A stretch of DNA of 64,000 bases from an uncultured Chloroflexota bacterium. GTDB taxonomy: Bacteria > Chloroflexota > Chloroflexia > Thermomicrobiales > UBA6265. The notes beneath the pieces are model-generated. The model was not told where the DNA came from, did no database searches, and worked only from the letters and a program-made list of their open reading frames with translations. Positions 8,234 to 17,617 of this stretch are shown in pieces. The position numbers and the translations under genes are program-made. Every line of letters begins with the position of its first letter. Position 1 is the stretch's first letter. Where the stretch lies: positions 1 to 64,000 of the forward strand of contig CALGSZ010000134.1 of assembly GCA_937901745.1 (NCBI GenBank). Reading direction: 5' to 3'.

Positions 8234-8424
8234 CGCTGACCTCCGTTGCTGATGCCCCCTGCCGGCGAGCCGTTGCGGCTTAGCCGATCGGTTTCTCTCT
8301 GCCTACCACGTCCGTGCTGCCGAGACAGCACCCAAATTGTCCCGCTCTCGCACTCGGTCGTTCCCTTGCCCTGTCCCCTCCCCTTTTGCTCTCCATTTGA
8401 TCTTAGCGAACAGACGCTCCGATT

Positions 8425-9366
8425 TCAGTTCGCCGCCGAGGTCGGGTCTTCCACCCAGATCAAGCCCAGCGCCGAGGCGAAACGCTGGGTGAACCGCTGG
8501 CGATCGACCGCGGTTGCGACACGCACATGCCCGGAGCGCTCTGCCCGGACCTCACCTCGCGTCTCTTGCGCACAACTGACGGTGACGCTTCGTGACTCGC
8601 AGAGCAGCAGGTCGGGATCGAGCGCTGCCGCGACTGCCAGTGGATCGTGCAGGTATATGGGCGCGTCGCCGTGGATACGCTCGATCCCGGAGCTGACCTC
8701 GTAGACGAGATTTGCCGGCCGCTCGTCTCGCGAAGCGGCCGTTTGCCAGACAGTCTTCGGCAGTGCGACCTGCCGGGTGACGTCAAGACCGACCACAGTG
8801 ATCTCGAGATCGCGGACGGCGAAAACCTCAGCCGCCGCCTCAGGATCGACGTAGACGTTGAACTCGGCGTGGGGGGTGACATTGCCCGCGACGTGGAACG
8901 CGCCGCCCATCACGACGACGCGCCGTAATAGCCGGGGCAGATCGGGCGCGACGTTGAGCGCGATCGCCAGATTCGTCAGCGGACCGACGCAGACGAGGAC
9001 GACCTCCCCCGGCCGCTCCCTGGCCATGCGGATAATCGCCGCGGGGCCGCGCTCGAGCACCGCCTCACGGGCACTGGGCGGGAGCTCCGCTTCGCACAAT
9101 CCGTCCCGGCCGTGGAAATAGCGCGCGTCACGCCCTTCTCGCACCAGTGGCTTGCTCGCGCCCCGGTGCACCGGAATGTGCTCGGCGCCGAGATAGTCGA
9201 GCACGCGGAGCGTGTTCGCCGTCGCTTGCTCGATGTCGACATTGCCGGACACGGTGGTCACAGCGAGCAGCTCAGCGCTCGGATCACCGAGCGCTAGCGC
9301 TAGGGCGAGCGCATCATCAACTCCGGTATCGACATCGAGGATGAGCGGGATGCGCCGTGCCACCAT
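8425..9366 (-). CDS. Inosine/uridine-preferring nucleoside hydrolase family protein
   Basis: This 313-residue protein cleaves the N-glycosidic bond of ribonucleosides in purine/pyrimidine salvage. The calcium-binding N-terminal motif DVDTGVDDA is complete (about 11-19) and the conserved HAEFNVYVDPEAA segment follows mid-protein. An AGGTGA lies just before the ATG. It sits 37 bases behind the ThDP enzyme gene in the same direction, possibly in one transcript, although the functions are not obviously linked. Substrate preference cannot be told from sequence. Confidence 0.92.
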   Translation of the reverse strand: MVARRIPLILDVDTGVDDALALALALGDPSAELLAVTTVSGNVDIEQATANTLRVLDYLGAEHIPVHRGASKPLVREGRDARYFHGRDGLCEAELPPSAREAVLERGPAAIIRMARERPGEVVLVCVGPLTNLAIALNVAPDLPRLLRRVVVMGGAFHVAGNVTPHAEFNVYVDPEAAAEVFAVRDLEITVVGLDVTRQVALPKTVWQTAASRDERPANLVYEVSSGIERIHGDAPIYLHDPLAVAAALDPDLLLCESRSVTVSCAQETRGEVRAERSGHVRVATAVDRQRFTQRFASALGLIWVEDPTSAAN

Positions 9367-9403
9367 GTCACCTGATTCCCAGCGATCCGCTGGGCGACGC
9401 CGC

Positions 9404-11158
9404 TCAGTCAGACGCAGTTGAGGCTACGCCTTTTCCGCCAGCGACGCGCTCTTGCTCCCGCCGCGCCTCCGCCTCGATCCAGGCAGCGACCGGCGGCGTT
9501 TCCGTGATCTGCGACTCCGTGACGATGTCCAGGAACCAGGGCCGGCCGTCGGCGAGCGCCTCGGCAAGCGCCGGCTCGACCTCCTCTGGATCGACGATCT
9601 GCTTCGCTTGGAAGCCGAAGCCGCGAGCGATCGTCGCGTAATCCACGGCGTTGAAGTCAACGGAGAAGTAGCGGTCGTCGTGATAGAGGTGCTGCAGCTC
9701 CTTGATCCAGCCGAAGGAGCCGTTGTTGCACTGGATCAGGACCACTGGCAACCCGAGGCGGGTGATCGTCTCCATTTCGCCAACCGACATGCCGAAGCTG
9801 CCGTCACCGCTCATTCCGATGATTCGAAGGTCGGGCCGAGCGTAGTACGCGCCGACCACGCCTGGGATGGCGTAGCCGAGACCGCCGTGCGCGCGCGGGA
9901 TGATCGTCGTCCGACCTGCGCGGCGCAGCTCGTACTGAGCGCCGAGATACGGCGTCGGCGTGCCGGGGTCGGCAACGATCAGGACGTCATCGTCGAGCAG
10001 CCGGCGCATCGCCCGAACCACGACCTGCGGCTTGATCGGACGGCTGGTGCTCGAAGCTTGCCGTTCCACCTCCGCCCAATAGCTGTCGCGCGCCGCCACG
10101 AGCGCGTCGATTCGGCACCGGTGGCGAGCGGCGATTTGCTCCGGCCGGTCGATTGCCGCAAGTAGGTCACGCAGCGCCAGCTTCGCATCGCCAGCGATCG
10201 GCGCGACCAGGCGGTAGTTGTTGCCGATCTCATAGGGATCGACGTCGATCTGGATCGCCGCGGGACCGCCATGCATCGGCGGAACGGACCAATGATGCGT
10301 CGTCGTTGAGTCGGTGCGCGTGCCGACGAAGATGACCAGGTCGGCGTCGTTGACAACGGCATTCGTGTAGGTGCGCGCTCCGTTGCCGCCAGCGATGCCG
10401 ATCGAGACTGGGCTCGTCTCCGCGATGCTGCCCTTCCCGTTGATCGAGGTTGCTACCGGGATGTTGAGCGACTCCGCCAGCGCGGTCAGCTCCTCCCAGG
10501 CGCCCGAGGTCAAGACGCCGCCGCCGGCGACGATGACCGGCCGCTCGGCTTGCGCGATCGCATCAGCCGCGCGCTGGATTAGCTCGGGATCGGGGCGCGT
10601 CCGCAAGGCGGGAGCGCGGTTGAAGTCCGGCACGCCGTAAACCGAGTCGTCAGGCGTCTCGCCCTCGAGCGTATCTGTCGGCAGCGAGAGGTGGACGGCT
10701 CCCGGCCGGCTGCTCGTCGCCATCCGGATGGCGCGGCGCGTCATCTCCGCGACGATTGCCGGGCTGTCTACGCGGACATTCCACTTCGTGACCGGCCGGA
10801 AGAGCGATTCCTGATCCAGCTCGGTCAGGACGCCGCGCCCGCGCTGCTTGACCGGCGTATCCGTGGTTAGACAGAGCACCGGGATCGCCGAGCCGTGCGC
10901 CTCAGCGACGCCGGGCACGATGTATGTCGCGCCGCCGCCGCTCGGTCCCTCGCAGACGCCGATGCGGCCACTTGCCCGCGCGTAGACATCGGCCATAAAG
11001 GAGGCGGAGCGCTCATCCCGCGTCATGATGTGCGTGATGCGGTCGCGAACATCGTAGAGCGCATCGTAGAAGGCCATGCCGGTGTCGCCCGGCAAGCCGA
11101 AGATGTGCTCAATTCCACTTTCAAGAAGGACACGAACGAGCGCACGCGCTCCCTGCAT
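9404..11158 (-). CDS. Thiamine diphosphate-dependent enzyme of the acetolactate synthase/glyoxylate carboligase family
   Basis: This 584-residue protein has the three-domain layout of the family: N-terminal PYR domain, central Rossmann-like domain and C-terminal PP domain. The catalytic glutamate appears in TRDERSASFMADVYAR near residue 49. The ThDP/Mg motif begins with GDGSFG near 443 and ends at NN in LIQCNNGSFGW. There is no regulatory-subunit gene beside it, which argues against biosynthetic acetolactate synthase. With glycerate 2-kinase upstream, a tartronate-semialdehyde synthase-like role is possible but unproven. Sulfoacetaldehyde or oxalyl-CoA type activities are alternatives. AGAGGAG precedes the ATG. 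Confidence 0.88.
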   Translation of the reverse strand: MQGARALVRVLLESGIEHIFGLPGDTGMAFYDALYDVRDRITHIMTRDERSASFMADVYARASGRIGVCEGPSGGGATYIVPGVAEAHGSAIPVLCLTTDTPVKQRGRGVLTELDQESLFRPVTKWNVRVDSPAIVAEMTRRAIRMATSSRPGAVHLSLPTDTLEGETPDDSVYGVPDFNRAPALRTRPDPELIQRAADAIAQAERPVIVAGGGVLTSGAWEELTALAESLNIPVATSINGKGSIAETSPVSIGIAGGNGARTYTNAVVNDADLVIFVGTRTDSTTTHHWSVPPMHGGPAAIQIDVDPYEIGNNYRLVAPIAGDAKLALRDLLAAIDRPEQIAARHRCRIDALVAARDSYWAEVERQASSTSRPIKPQVVVRAMRRLLDDDVLIVADPGTPTPYLGAQYELRRAGRTTIIPRAHGGLGYAIPGVVGAYYARPDLRIIGMSGDGSFGMSVGEMETITRLGLPVVLIQCNNGSFGWIKELQHLYHDDRYFSVDFNAVDYATIARGFGFQAKQIVDPEEVEPALAEALADGRPWFLDIVTESQITETPPVAAWIEAEARREQERVAGGKGVASTASD

Positions 11159-11198
11159 TGTTGACTCCTCTGACTCACCGCGGGGTTTTCATAACAGG

Positions 11199-11204
11199 AC
11201 TATA
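11199..11204 (-). promoter_or_regulatory. -10 element upstream of the ThDP enzyme gene
   Basis: TATAGT on the minus strand with a weak -35 implies a start near 11192 and a 33-nt leader. It separates this gene from the glycerate kinase transcript. Confidence 0.4.
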
Positions 11205-11312
11205 GCAAACAACGGGAAACGTCCGGAAGCCCAGGGATCACCTGGCTGTTCACGCTTCCTCAAGTGTTCGTCGGAATGATACGGATCAGGCCGTTAGCGC
11301 GATTCGGCACGG

Positions 11313-12620
11313 CTAGCCATCGCGAGGCAAGCGCGCGGCGAAATAGAGATCGTTGACGTTGGTGCCGGTCGGGCCGGGAGCAACCACGTCGCCGGCAGCT
11401 TCCAGCACCCGCAAGGTGTCGTTATTGGCAAGAGCGGCGACAGGATCGACGCCCTCCGCTCGCGCGCGCTGGCAGGTCCCCGCGTCGACGATGCCGCCGG
11501 CCACGTCTGTCGGACCATCCTGCCCATCCGTCGCAATGCTGGCAACCGTCCACTCGACAACGTTGCGGCGCTCCAACTCGAGAGCGGCAGCGACGGCGAA
11601 CTCCGTGTTCCGGCCGCCGCGTCCGTCGCCGCGGACCGTCACCGTCGCCTCGCCACCGCCGATGAGCACATCAACGTCCTCAGGCGCAGCCAGGCATGCT
11701 TCGACCCATTCCCGCCCGAGATCGGAAGCCTCCCCTTCCTTCCGCTGCCAGATGATCGCCGGCCGCAATCCGCTTGCCTGGGCAGCGGCTCGCGACGCTT
11801 CGAGCGCGGTTTCGTTGTCCGCGACGATCTGGACGACATCGTCCGTGAAGGGCCAGGGCTCGGGCTGCTCCGGCAGCGCCGAAAGTGTCGCGACGACCGA
11901 CTGTGGCACGCGATCACGAACGCCATACCGGTCAAGAACGCGCAGCGCGTCCGCGCCGGTCATCCGTCCTTCGACAGTCGGCCCGCTCGCGATGATCCGC
12001 GGATCGTTACCGAGCACGTCCGAGAGGATGAGCGTAATCATCGTCGCGTTGGCGGCCGCTCGGCGCAGACCGCCTCCCTTGACCGCGCTGAGCGGGATGC
12101 GGACCGCGTTCAGGTCGTGGATCGGCGCGCCGGCCCGTAGGAGGATGTCGGTCGTTGCCGCGACATCGGCGAGCGTCACCGGTGACAGGGGCGCCTCCAG
12201 TAACGCCGAGCCACCTCCCGAAATGACGGCGATCGCGACATCGCCTGGATCCAGTGAACGCAACATCGCGAGCATCTGCCGCGTCGCGTCGACGCCGCGC
12301 TGATCGGGAATCGGATGCGCCGCCTCGATGACGCGAATACGCCGCGGCAGCGGTGGCCGCGCGTGACCGTCCTTCGTGATGACAAGCCCATCGGCGATCA
12401 GGTCGCCGCAGACCGCCTCCACGCCACACGCCATGGCGACAGCCGCCTTGCCCACGCCAACGACGACGAGTCGCCCTTCGACGGGGACTCGCCTGCCGCC
12501 TACAACGAGCGTACGCCCGTCCCGCTCGATCGCGCTCTTGACGGCGTGCTCTGGCTCGGCCGCCGCCAGCGCGGCTCGATACCAAGCTTCGATCAGCGCT
12601 CTCGCCCGCGATGCTGACAT
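11313..12620 (-). CDS. Glycerate 2-kinase (GckA/TtuD, MOFRL family)
   Basis: This 435-residue kinase phosphorylates D-glycerate to 2-phosphoglycerate, feeding glyoxylate-derived carbon into glycolysis. The N-terminal domain shows GVGKAAVAMA and ISGGGSALLEAP, and the C-terminal MOFRL domain shows GGEATVTVRGDGRGGRNTEF. Glycine-rich loops and length fit the family. The ATG at 12620 with GAGGA upstream is preferred over the GTG at 12644 that abuts the rluD stop. It follows rluD closely, so it may share the dksA-lspA-rluD transcript. Confidence 0.93.
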   Translation of the reverse strand: MSASRARALIEAWYRAALAAAEPEHAVKSAIERDGRTLVVGGRRVPVEGRLVVVGVGKAAVAMACGVEAVCGDLIADGLVITKDGHARPPLPRRIRVIEAAHPIPDQRGVDATRQMLAMLRSLDPGDVAIAVISGGGSALLEAPLSPVTLADVAATTDILLRAGAPIHDLNAVRIPLSAVKGGGLRRAAANATMITLILSDVLGNDPRIIASGPTVEGRMTGADALRVLDRYGVRDRVPQSVVATLSALPEQPEPWPFTDDVVQIVADNETALEASRAAAQASGLRPAIIWQRKEGEASDLGREWVEACLAAPEDVDVLIGGGEATVTVRGDGRGGRNTEFAVAAALELERRNVVEWTVASIATDGQDGPTDVAGGIVDAGTCQRARAEGVDPVAALANNDTLRVLEAAGDVVAPGPTGTNVNDLYFAARLPRDG

Positions 12621-12644
12621 TCTTCGTGTCCTCGATAGTCGCAC

Positions 12645-13712
12645 CTACGCCGCCTCGAGCCGATCCAGAGCAGCGCGCAGGTCCGCCGGGAGCCCAGACT
12701 CGAACGTAACGCGCCGACCGTCTGGGAGCGTGAAGGAGAGACGCGCCGCGTGGAGGAACTGCCGATCCACGATCGCGCCTTTCCCGCCGGTCGGGCCAGT
12801 GTGCGGGTTGTAGACCGGATCGCCAACGACCGGGTGGCCGATGAACGCGAGGTGAACGCGGATCTGATGGGTGCGGCCCGTCTCGATCTCGACTTCCAGG
12901 AGCGTCGCGCCGGGGTAGCGCCGGAGCACGCGGAAGTGCGTCACCGCCGGGCGTCCTGTCGCAATCGCGGCCATCCGCTGCCGGTCCTTGGGGTCGCGGC
13001 CGATCGGCACATCAATGGTCGCTTCCTCGTCCTCGACCACACCCCGGACCAGCGCGATGTACGTCTTCCGCACTGAGCGGTCGCGCCACTGCGACAGCAA
13101 CGTCTGCTGCCCGCGGTCGGTCTTGGCCACCACGATCAAGCCCGACGTGTCCTTGTCGAGTCTGTGAACGATGCCGGGGCGGTTCGTGCCGGAGATCGCG
13201 ATTTCGGGCGCATGGTAGAGCAGCGCGTTGACGAGCGTCCCGGTTGGGTGACCTGGCGCCGGATGTACGACCATCCCGGCTGGCTTATCGACAACCAGGA
13301 TGTCGGCATCCTCGTAGACGATGCCGAGCGGAATCGGCTCGGGGACGATCTCTTCCGGCTCCGGCGGCGGGATCTCGACCGTGACGACCTCGCCTGGCGT
13401 CATCTTGAAGGTGCGCTTGCGCGGCACGCCGTCGACGTGAACGAGCCCGTCTTCGATCAATCGCTGGATGTAAGAGCGGCTGAGGTCGGGGAGCTGCGCG
13501 GCGACGAACTTATCGAGCCGCTCGTTCCGGTGCTCCGGCCCCGGATGTAGCTCGACAATGCCTTCGAGCGTCGTCTCCGCCGCTTCCTCGTGTTCCAGGG
13601 CCTCGAGCAGATCGTCCTGTGCCAGGTCCACGACGCTGTCGCGCGCGAGGAGCGCCTCCCGATCGCCGTGCTCTCTGTTCTTGCCGCGGTCGTTAGCAGG
13701 TGAGCCGGTCAT
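12645..13712 (-). CDS. RluA/RluD-family 23S rRNA pseudouridine synthase
   Basis: This 355-residue enzyme isomerises uridines in rRNA. An S4 RNA-binding domain lies at about 60-120 after an acidic N-terminal stretch. The catalytic domain carries HRLDKDTSGL with the catalytic aspartate, and ETGRTHQIRVHL further on. The frame extends to 13877, but the ATG at 13712 overlaps the lspA stop as ATGA and has AAGGAG upstream, so it is the start. lspA followed by an rluD-type gene is a common bacterial arrangement. The exact target uridines are not known. Confidence 0.94.
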   Translation of the reverse strand: MTGSPANDRGKNREHGDREALLARDSVVDLAQDDLLEALEHEEAAETTLEGIVELHPGPEHRNERLDKFVAAQLPDLSRSYIQRLIEDGLVHVDGVPRKRTFKMTPGEVVTVEIPPPEPEEIVPEPIPLGIVYEDADILVVDKPAGMVVHPAPGHPTGTLVNALLYHAPEIAISGTNRPGIVHRLDKDTSGLIVVAKTDRGQQTLLSQWRDRSVRKTYIALVRGVVEDEEATIDVPIGRDPKDRQRMAAIATGRPAVTHFRVLRRYPGATLLEVEIETGRTHQIRVHLAFIGHPVVGDPVYNPHTGPTGGKGAIVDRQFLHAARLSFTLPDGRRVTFESGLPADLRAALDRLEAA

Positions 13713-14269
13713 ACTCCTTGTCCGTCCGCGTCCGATCGTAGAGCGGCCGGTCCCTGGTGATAGCGAATCCCATCGGTCGAAGCCGGTTCTGATCTCGACG
13801 CCGCGCGCCAGTACCAGACCAGCAGCACAGCAGCACCGCATGTGATCGCGACATCCGCCAGGTTGAAGGTAGGCCACCAGGCGATGCTAATGAAATCCAC
13901 CACGTAGCCAAGGCGCATGCGATCGATCACGTTGCCGAGCGCGCCGCCAAGCACCAGCCCGCTTCCCACGGCAAACCAGGGCGACGGCGCGCCGACCCGG
14001 AGATACATCCGGAGCAGGAATGCCACGACGGCGATCGACAAGAGGGGCACGAGCACGCCTTGGCCCTGGAGCAGGCCGAACGCCACGCCCGTGTTCTGAG
14101 CGTAGCGCAGCTCGACGAGGTCGCCGATTACTGACGCGCGGTGACGATCCGCCCCTGGACCGAGACGCTCAATGATCAGCCACTTGCTCACCTGATCAGC
14201 AATGACGACACCGGTCCCGATGAGCACCGGCACGAAAAAGCGACGGGTTTGACGGGGCGAGACGTGCAT
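13709..14269 (-). CDS. lspA: Lipoprotein signal peptidase (signal peptidase II)
   Basis: This 186-residue integral membrane aspartyl protease removes signal peptides from prolipoproteins. Four hydrophobic segments are visible, with the catalytic aspartates in GNVIDRMRLG and FNLADVAI. The start is set at ATG 14269; the frame runs further upstream but would overlap the dksA-like gene. The C-terminal tail of about 30 residues is hydrophilic and longer than usual. It is coupled to rluD by an ATGA overlap. Confidence 0.95.
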   Translation of the reverse strand: MHVSPRQTRRFFVPVLIGTGVVIADQVSKWLIIERLGPGADRHRASVIGDLVELRYAQNTGVAFGLLQGQGVLVPLLSIAVVAFLLRMYLRVGAPSPWFAVGSGLVLGGALGNVIDRMRLGYVVDFISIAWWPTFNLADVAITCGAAVLLVWYWRAASRSEPASTDGIRYHQGPAALRSDADGQGV

Positions 14270-14289
14270 CAAACGACGCGCTCTAAGCG

Positions 14290-14691
14290 TCAGGGAACGC
14301 GGTCCGTGGCTCGATGCATCGCATGCTGCCGCTCCAGGAAGCTCTGGCACTCGATGCAGAACTGGACGTAGGGAAACGCTTCCAGCCGCTCCTCGTTGAT
14401 TGGCTTGTGGCACCGCTCGCAGATGCCGTAGGTTCCCTCGTCCATTCGCTCCAGAGCAGCATCAACCTTCTGCAGCAGCTCTTCGATGTCGGAGCGCACT
14501 GTCGCAATCCGCTCTTGCTCCGTCAGGCTGCTACCGTCATCTCCGAGGTGGTTGCCCAAGCCGCCACGCTCGATAGCCTGTTCGATGCCCAGCCATTGGA
14601 TCTCGTCGCTGAGCTGACCGAGTTCAGCCTTCAGCTCCTCGCGTTTCTCCTCGAGTTTCGTCCGTAGCTCCTTGAGTTTGGCCGCCTTCAT
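14290..14691 (-). CDS. TraR/DksA-type C4 zinc finger protein
   Basis: This 133-residue protein has an N-terminal coiled coil (about 1-80) and a C-terminal zinc finger with CERC and CIEC pairs in YGICERCHKPI and VQFCIECQSF. The family binds RNA polymerase in the secondary channel (DksA) or is an uncharacterised relative (YteA type). All four cysteines are present. The gene is first in the operon with lspA and rluD and diverges from murG. Confidence 0.9.
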   Translation of the reverse strand: MKAAKLKELRTKLEEKREELKAELGQLSDEIQWLGIEQAIERGGLGNHLGDDGSSLTEQERIATVRSDIEELLQKVDAALERMDEGTYGICERCHKPINEERLEAFPYVQFCIECQSFLERQHAMHRATDRVP

Positions 14692-14844
14692 CGGTGATCC
14701 TCTCTAGCTGCGACTTCGCAATTCACTGTGTCATTTCCGCAGCGCTGCCGGTCGGGTGCAGATCGCATTGGCGGCCCGGCGCCGAGCCTGGCTGGATGGT
14801 AGCACAGGGTTTGCCATTCCACTCCCTCTGGCCGGGAGCCGGGC

Positions 14845-14850
14845 TATACT
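14845..14850 (+). promoter_or_regulatory. -10 element upstream of murG
   Basis: TATACT lies 47 bp before the murG ATG; no convincing -35 is visible. Confidence 0.4.
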
Positions 14851-14896
14851 CGCGCCATGACGCTACAGAAACCCTCGTTTCAGGAGCGACGATAGG

Positions 14897-16060
14897 ATGG
14901 CCTCAGCACGCCCGCTGCGCCTTGTCATTGCCGGCGGCGGCACTGGGGGCCACGTCAATCCGGCGCTCGCGGTGGTCGAAGAGCTTCGGAGTCGAGAGAT
15001 TCCGCTCGAGCTGCTCTGGATCGGCAGCCACGGCGATGTCGAAGGTCCGGCGGCCAACCGCGCCGGCATCCCTTTCCGGGCGATCCAAACCGGCAAGCTT
15101 CGGCGCTACGTTTCGTTGAAGACGATTCCTGATAGCATCCGGTTTCCGATCGGGATCGCTCAGGCATGGCGGATTCTGCGCCAATTCCGGCCAGACGTGA
15201 TCTTCAGCACCGGCGGATTCGTCAGCGTGCCGACCGTGTTGGCCGGCTCGCGCATGGCGCCGATATTGACGCACGAGCAGACTGCCATTCTCGGGTTGGC
15301 GACGCGTATCAACCTCCGCGCCGCGGATGTCCTGGCGGTGACGTTCCCAGATTCGGTGCGGCTTGCGCGTGGCTTTTCTGGACGCACCGAGGTCACGGGC
15401 AATCCGGTGCGCCCGTCGCTGCTGGCGGGCGATGCTGGCCGCGGTTTCTCCCGGTTCGGCTTCGATCCCGGCCTGCCGCTGGTCTACGTCACCGGCGGCG
15501 CACGCGGAGCGAGTCCGATCAATCAGCGGGTCGCCGCGATACTCCCGGAGTTGCTGAAGCAGTGCCAGGTGCTCCACCAAACGGGACCCACCTCAGCAAA
15601 CGATGATGCTCGGCGGATGCGAGAGCTGCGCACGTCGCTGCCGGACTCGCTCCAATCGCGGTACCACATCGTCGAGATGGTTCGGGATGAGCTCGCGGAC
15701 GTCTACGCCGCCGCGAGCCTGGTGCTCGGTCGCGCCGGCGCGGGGACCGTTGCCGAACTCGCGCTCCTCGGCAAGCCGGCAGTGCTGATTCCGCTGCCTG
15801 GGAGCGGCGGCGGCGAGCAGCAAGCGAACGCGGCCGCGCTTGCCTCCGCCGGCGGCGCGATCGTCATCTCTCAAGAGGACGCGAGTCCGGAGCGGCTCCT
15901 GCGAGAGATCACCGCGCTGGTCACCGACCAAGAGCGACTGGCGACGATGAGCGCCGGCGCCCGGACGCTCGCGCGCCCGGACGCAACGCGCCGCCTGGCC
16001 GACTTGCTGCTCGAGCTGGCCCACAGTGGACAGGGACCAGCGACGGGTAACGCTGCCTAG
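14897..16060 (+). CDS. murG: Undecaprenyldiphospho-muramoylpentapeptide beta-N-acetylglucosaminyltransferase MurG
   Basis: This 387-residue GT-B glycosyltransferase adds GlcNAc to lipid I, making lipid II at the inner membrane face. The family signature GGGTGGH is at 13-19. The C-terminal donor domain has GRAGAGTVAE and the LIPLPGSGGGEQQANA loop that binds UDP-GlcNAc. AGGAG precedes the ATG. The gene stands alone rather than within a mur/fts cluster, with dksA divergent and radA convergent, and has a short hydrophilic C-terminal tail. Confidence 0.93.
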   Translation: MASARPLRLVIAGGGTGGHVNPALAVVEELRSREIPLELLWIGSHGDVEGPAANRAGIPFRAIQTGKLRRYVSLKTIPDSIRFPIGIAQAWRILRQFRPDVIFSTGGFVSVPTVLAGSRMAPILTHEQTAILGLATRINLRAADVLAVTFPDSVRLARGFSGRTEVTGNPVRPSLLAGDAGRGFSRFGFDPGLPLVYVTGGARGASPINQRVAAILPELLKQCQVLHQTGPTSANDDARRMRELRTSLPDSLQSRYHIVEMVRDELADVYAAASLVLGRAGAGTVAELALLGKPAVLIPLPGSGGGEQQANAAALASAGGAIVISQEDASPERLLREITALVTDQERLATMSAGARTLARPDATRRLADLLLELAHSGQGPATGNAA

Positions 16061-16114
16061 AACTTAGTTGCTGTCAATCAGCCCGGGAAATTCGACAGTT
16101 GGCCACCGGAATCC

Positions 16115-17479
16115 TCATGTCATCGCCGCCTCGATCGCCTCTGCGACCGTCGCGGCGCGAACGATCTCCAGGCCGTCGGCGTTGGGAATCAAACGCTCGC
16201 CCTGCGTTCGCGGCAGCACGATGCGCTGGAAGCCCAGGCGACGCGCTTCGTTCAGCCGCCGGTCGAGCTGGTTGACCGAGCGCAGCTCACCGGACAAGCC
16301 TACTTCGCCGATCGCGACGGTGCGGGAATCAATCGGCCGGTCTTTGAAGCTCGAAGCTACCGCCAGGGAGACGGCGAGGTCCGCCGCCGGCTCGACAACC
16401 TTCAATCCCCCGACAACGTTCGCGAAGATGTCCTGCGTCCCCAGACCGAGCCCGACGCGCTTCTGCAGCACGGCAACTAAGAGCTGGAGCCGCCCGGTAT
16501 CCAACCCGTTCGCGCTTCGGCGCGGCAGGCCGAAGGAGGTCGGAGTGGTCAGCGCTTGGACTTCGACAAGGATCGGCCGCGTACCCTCGACCGTCACCGC
16601 CACGGTCGAACCGGCGGCATCCCCAGCGCGCTCCTCGAGAAATGCCTCCGAGGGGTTGCGCACCTCTCTCAGACCGAGGTCGGCCATTTCGAAGACGCCG
16701 ACTTCATCAGTCGAGCCGAAGCGGTTCTTGACAGCACGGAGGATGCGGTATTGGTGGTACCGGTCGCCTTCGAGGTAGAGCACCGCGTCCACCATGTGCT
16801 CGAGCACGCGCGGCCCGGCGATCGTGCCCTCCTTGGTGACGTGGCCGATGATGAGCACGGGGATCTGCCGCGGCTTGGCCCACTGCATCAGCCGCGCCGT
16901 GCACTCCCGCACTTGCGCGACGCTGCCCGCCGCCGAGCTGATCTCTTCCATATAGACCGTCTGGATGGAATCAATGATGAGCAGCCCCGGCTCCACGTTC
17001 TCCGCCGCGAGCAGAATTTCTTCGAGGTTGGTCTCCGCGAGGACGAGCAGCTGCTCGCCGCGAATACCGAGGCGGTCTGCCCGGAGCTTGATCTGCTGCG
17101 CCGACTCCTCACCCGAAACGTACAGGACCGGTTGCTCTGGGCTCGCCAGCGCGGCAGCCGTCTGGAGCACCAGCGTCGACTTGCCGATGCCCGGATCACC
17201 GCCGATCAAGACGAGTGAGCCGGGGACGAGCCCGCCACCGAGGACACGATCGAGCTCGTGAATCGGAATCTTGATGCGATGGAACGGTGCGGCGCCGAGT
17301 GCCGCCAGCGGCCGCGGCTCGGCGCTGCCGCGCGTGCGGCGAGAGATGCCCGTCGGCCGGCGGGTCTCCAGGGTTTCGACCATGGTGTTCCACGCACCGC
17401 ACGACGGGCACCGCCCGAAATAGGCTGAGCTCGTGGCGCCGCACTGTTGGCAAACGAAGGATGTCTTGGCTCTCGCCAT
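16115..17479 (-). CDS. radA: DNA repair protein RadA (Sms)
   Basis: This 454-residue protein is a DnaB-like branch-migration helicase acting in recombination. It has an N-terminal C4 zinc finger (CQQC near 10 and CPSC near 24), Walker A GGDPGIGKST near 90, the RadA signature KNRFG near 248, and a Lon-like C-terminal domain. It follows clpC in the same direction, the clpC-radA order also known in Firmicutes, with a strong hairpin between. Confidence 0.96.
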   Translation of the reverse strand: MARAKTSFVCQQCGATSSAYFGRCPSCGAWNTMVETLETRRPTGISRRTRGSAEPRPLAALGAAPFHRIKIPIHELDRVLGGGLVPGSLVLIGGDPGIGKSTLVLQTAAALASPEQPVLYVSGEESAQQIKLRADRLGIRGEQLLVLAETNLEEILLAAENVEPGLLIIDSIQTVYMEEISSAAGSVAQVRECTARLMQWAKPRQIPVLIIGHVTKEGTIAGPRVLEHMVDAVLYLEGDRYHQYRILRAVKNRFGSTDEVGVFEMADLGLREVRNPSEAFLEERAGDAAGSTVAVTVEGTRPILVEVQALTTPTSFGLPRRSANGLDTGRLQLLVAVLQKRVGLGLGTQDIFANVVGGLKVVEPAADLAVSLAVASSFKDRPIDSRTVAIGEVGLSGELRSVNQLDRRLNEARRLGFQRIVLPRTQGERLIPNADGLEIVRAATVAEAIEAAMT

Positions 17480-17559
17480 GCGCGTTCACCCGTAATGTGA
17501 GTCCATCCCGGCAGAGTATCTCGGTTGACGTTGCCAATTTGCCAGGGCGGACAATGCGT

Positions 17560-17587
17560 CGAGGGGACGGCATTCGCCGTCCCCTCG
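17560..17587 (-). terminator. Hairpin between clpC and radA
   Basis: A perfect 12-bp stem (17560-17571 with 17576-17587) is closed by a 4-nt loop. There is no U-tract, so it may attenuate transcription into radA or stabilise the clpC 3' end rather than terminate fully. Confidence 0.6.
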
Positions 17588-17617
17588 CGCCTTCAATCGG
17601 TATCGTGCATCTTATGG